From Pirellulaceae bacterium (lineage in GTDB: Bacteria; Planctomycetota; Planctomycetia; Pirellulales; Pirellulaceae), in contig JADLDX010000855.1 in assembly GCA_020846515.1 (NCBI GenBank), forward strand, positions 1-6,879: a stretch of 6,879 nucleotides of DNA, read 5' to 3'. Positions within the stretch are counted from its first letter, which is position 1, and each line of letters starts with the position of its first letter. The notes under the pieces are model-generated. The model had not been told where the DNA came from. It made no database searches and saw nothing but the letters and a program-made list of their open reading frames with translations. Made by a program: the position numbers and the translations under genes. This document shows, piece by piece, positions 6,038 through 6,879 of this stretch.

Positions 6038-6070
6038 AGCGGAGCAGCGCAAGCTGCCCGGTTTTTTACC
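6038..6070 (-). repeat. Inverted, diverged copy of the intergenic repeat
   Basis: AGCGGAGCAGCGCAAGCTGCCCGGTT (6038-6063) resembles the reverse complement of the repeat at 6080-6121: AGCGGA, GCGCAAGC and CCGGTT are shared in the same order, with a 2-base deletion and a few changes. It is therefore a third member of the family in the opposite orientation. Confidence 0.55.
6040..6067 (+). terminator. Terminator-like hairpin with GCAA tetraloop and T6 tract
   Basis: CGG-A-GCAGC (6040-6048, with A6043 bulged) pairs with GCTGCCCG (6053-6060) around a GCAA tetraloop, followed by G and TTTTTT (6062-6067). This is the form of a Rho-independent terminator on the plus strand. The nearest plus-strand gene before it ends at 5462, and the Rrf2 gene lies antisense in between. 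It might end read-through, an antisense or small RNA, or a leader of the DUF1570 gene. Confidence 0.5.
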
Positions 6071-6079
6071 CAGCAAACA

Positions 6080-6121
6080 CAGGCAGAACCGGACGGCTTG
6101 CGCCGATTCCGCTTGAAGTCG
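6080..6121 (+). repeat. 42-bp intergenic repeat, copy 1
   Basis: Matches copy 2 at 39 of 42 positions, starting 54 bases earlier. Its ends AGGCAGAA and TTCCGCTT form an imperfect inverted repeat around a GC-rich centre (CCGGACGGCTTGCGCCGA). Confidence 0.8.
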
Positions 6122-6133
6122 ATGCAGAAAATA

Positions 6134-6175
6134 CAAGCAGAACCGGACGGCTCGCGCCGATTCTGCTTGAAGTCG
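6134..6175 (+). repeat. 42-bp intergenic repeat, copy 2
   Basis: Contains the perfect 8-base arms AAGCAGAA (6135-6142) and TTCTGCTT (6161-6168), so the transcript could fold into a hairpin; inner GC-rich bases extend the stem after one mismatch. With copy 1 and the inverted copy it forms a REP-like cluster in the intergenic region ahead of the DUF1570 gene. Confidence 0.8.
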
Positions 6176-6211
6176 TAGCAGTGGTGGCGTGCCCACAACT
6201 TGAGGATTCGC

Positions 6212-6879
6212 ATGAGCACAAATCAATGGAAACCGCCAAGGCAGGCCAGGGCTCTGGTCAAGCCTTTATTCTGGAACGGACGGCGATTGAGCCTAGGTAT
6301 GTTAGCCTGCCTGATCGCTATTGCGCTGGCAAACCCCGGCGCTTGTACGCGAGCTGACGAGCCCGCCGGGCGTCCATTGCTGACGCCCACCACCACCGCC
6401 ACTATTGAATTCAAGAGTCAAGGCGAACATCGTCATGAACTGGGCGAAGTGTGGCTGGAAGGTCAAGATGGGGGCAAACTGTTTCTAACGGCAGACGGCC
6501 AGTTGTGGCTGATCCAACCCGAGGAGATTCTCCAACAAGCGGCCAGCACCACACCTCTTCAACCTCTTTCCAACGATCAGATCAGCCAGCAGCTACGTTC
6601 CAAGTTGGCCCCAGGTTTTCTAATCCACAAGACCGAGCATTTTGTGTTGGTGTACAACACCAGCGAAACCTACGTGCGTTGGGTCGGTGACCTCTATGAA
6701 CGCCTCTACGATGCCTTCCACAAATACTGGGACAAGAACGGGATCAAGCTCCAAGAGCCACGCTTCCCAATGGTCGCATTGGTGTTCGACACGCGCGAGG
6801 CCTATCTGCAGTTTGCCCGGCCTGAAGTCAAGGAGCTGGCCGGCGCCATGATTGGTTACTACAACATGCAAACCAATCG
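6212..6879 (+). CDS. DUF1570-family exported protein, N-terminal part only
   Basis: ATG 6212 has GAGGA a few bases upstream. I translated 222 complete codons before the window ends, with no stop. A basic n-region of about 25 residues (two Arg in NGRRLSLG) is followed by a hydrophobic segment LSLGMLACLIAIALA (about 26-40) and likely cleavage near TRA|DEP, so the protein should be exported. A linker with low conservation follows to about residue 135. From about 138 the sequence IHKTEHFVLVYNTSETYVRWVGDLYERLYDAFHKYW and then PMVALVFDTREAYLQFA with AGAMIGYYNMQTN match the start of the planctomycete DUF1570 domain. In that family, from memory, a metalloprotease-like HExxH region follows, which would lie beyond the window. 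The function is unknown. The gene diverges from the Rrf2 gene, with the repeat cluster between them. Confidence 0.82.
   Translation, partial: MSTNQWKPPRQARALVKPLFWNGRRLSLGMLACLIAIALANPGACTRADEPAGRPLLTPTTTATIEFKSQGEHRHELGEVWLEGQDGGKLFLTADGQLWLIQPEEILQQAASTTPLQPLSNDQISQQLRSKLAPGFLIHKTEHFVLVYNTSETYVRWVGDLYERLYDAFHKYWDKNGIKLQEPRFPMVALVFDTREAYLQFARPEVKELAGAMIGYYNMQTN

Noticed and set aside
6080..6175. CRISPR-like pair of repeats with a short spacer
   Set aside because: Only two direct copies with mismatches, a 12-base spacer, a third copy inverted, and no cas genes.
5879..6226. 115-residue minus-strand frame with an internal protein repeat (RLQAES.RAVRFCL)
   Set aside because: The repeat is the translated 42-bp DNA repeat, and the frame also overlaps the Rrf2 start and the DUF1570 start; it is not a gene.

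Overview
The window looks like a piece of a Planctomycetota chromosome, probably of the Pirellula/Rhodopirellula group. The main evidence is a DUF1559 protein with a type IV prepilin-like N-terminus and a C-terminal H-x6-DGS signature (4139-5098), and a DUF1570 protein (from 6212). Both families are, from memory, essentially planctomycete-specific. Base composition is moderately GC-rich and looks uniform; I see no transposase, integrase, tRNA or CRISPR array.

Left part, minus strand (1-3158). Three genes run leftward: a secreted MauG-type di-haem cytochrome c peroxidase (3158-2145), a secreted NHL-like beta-propeller protein (2005-1007, GTG start), and a PanE/ApbA-type 2-dehydropantoate 2-reductase (906 to the window edge, C-terminus cut off). 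A perfect 11-bp stem separates the propeller gene from the reductase gene. The peroxidase and propeller are both exported and adjacent, so they may work together; the reductase is a cytoplasmic metabolic enzyme.

Middle, plus strand (3513-5462). An MntR-type DtxR-family metal regulator has all six expected metal ligands. It is followed by a 203-bp gap holding two tandem 24-bp dyads with the core TAGC-N4-GCTA, which resembles the enterobacterial MntR box. The dyads lie on a likely promoter for a two-gene unit: a DUF1559 pseudopilin-like protein and, overlapping its end by 11 bases, a small lipoprotein. The simplest reading is that MntR controls this envelope-protein pair in response to manganese (or iron). 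This is the most interesting signal in the window, and it is an inference from sequence similarity.

Right part (5463-6879). An Rrf2-family regulator faces left (5931-5503), tail to tail with the lipoprotein gene, and has a plausible promoter placed so that its mRNA would be leaderless. Its upstream region carries three copies of a GC-rich repeat, two direct and one inverted. The inverted copy forms a terminator-like hairpin with a T6 tract on the plus strand, although no plus-strand gene lies immediately before it. A plus-strand DUF1570 gene with an export signal begins at 6212 and runs off the window.
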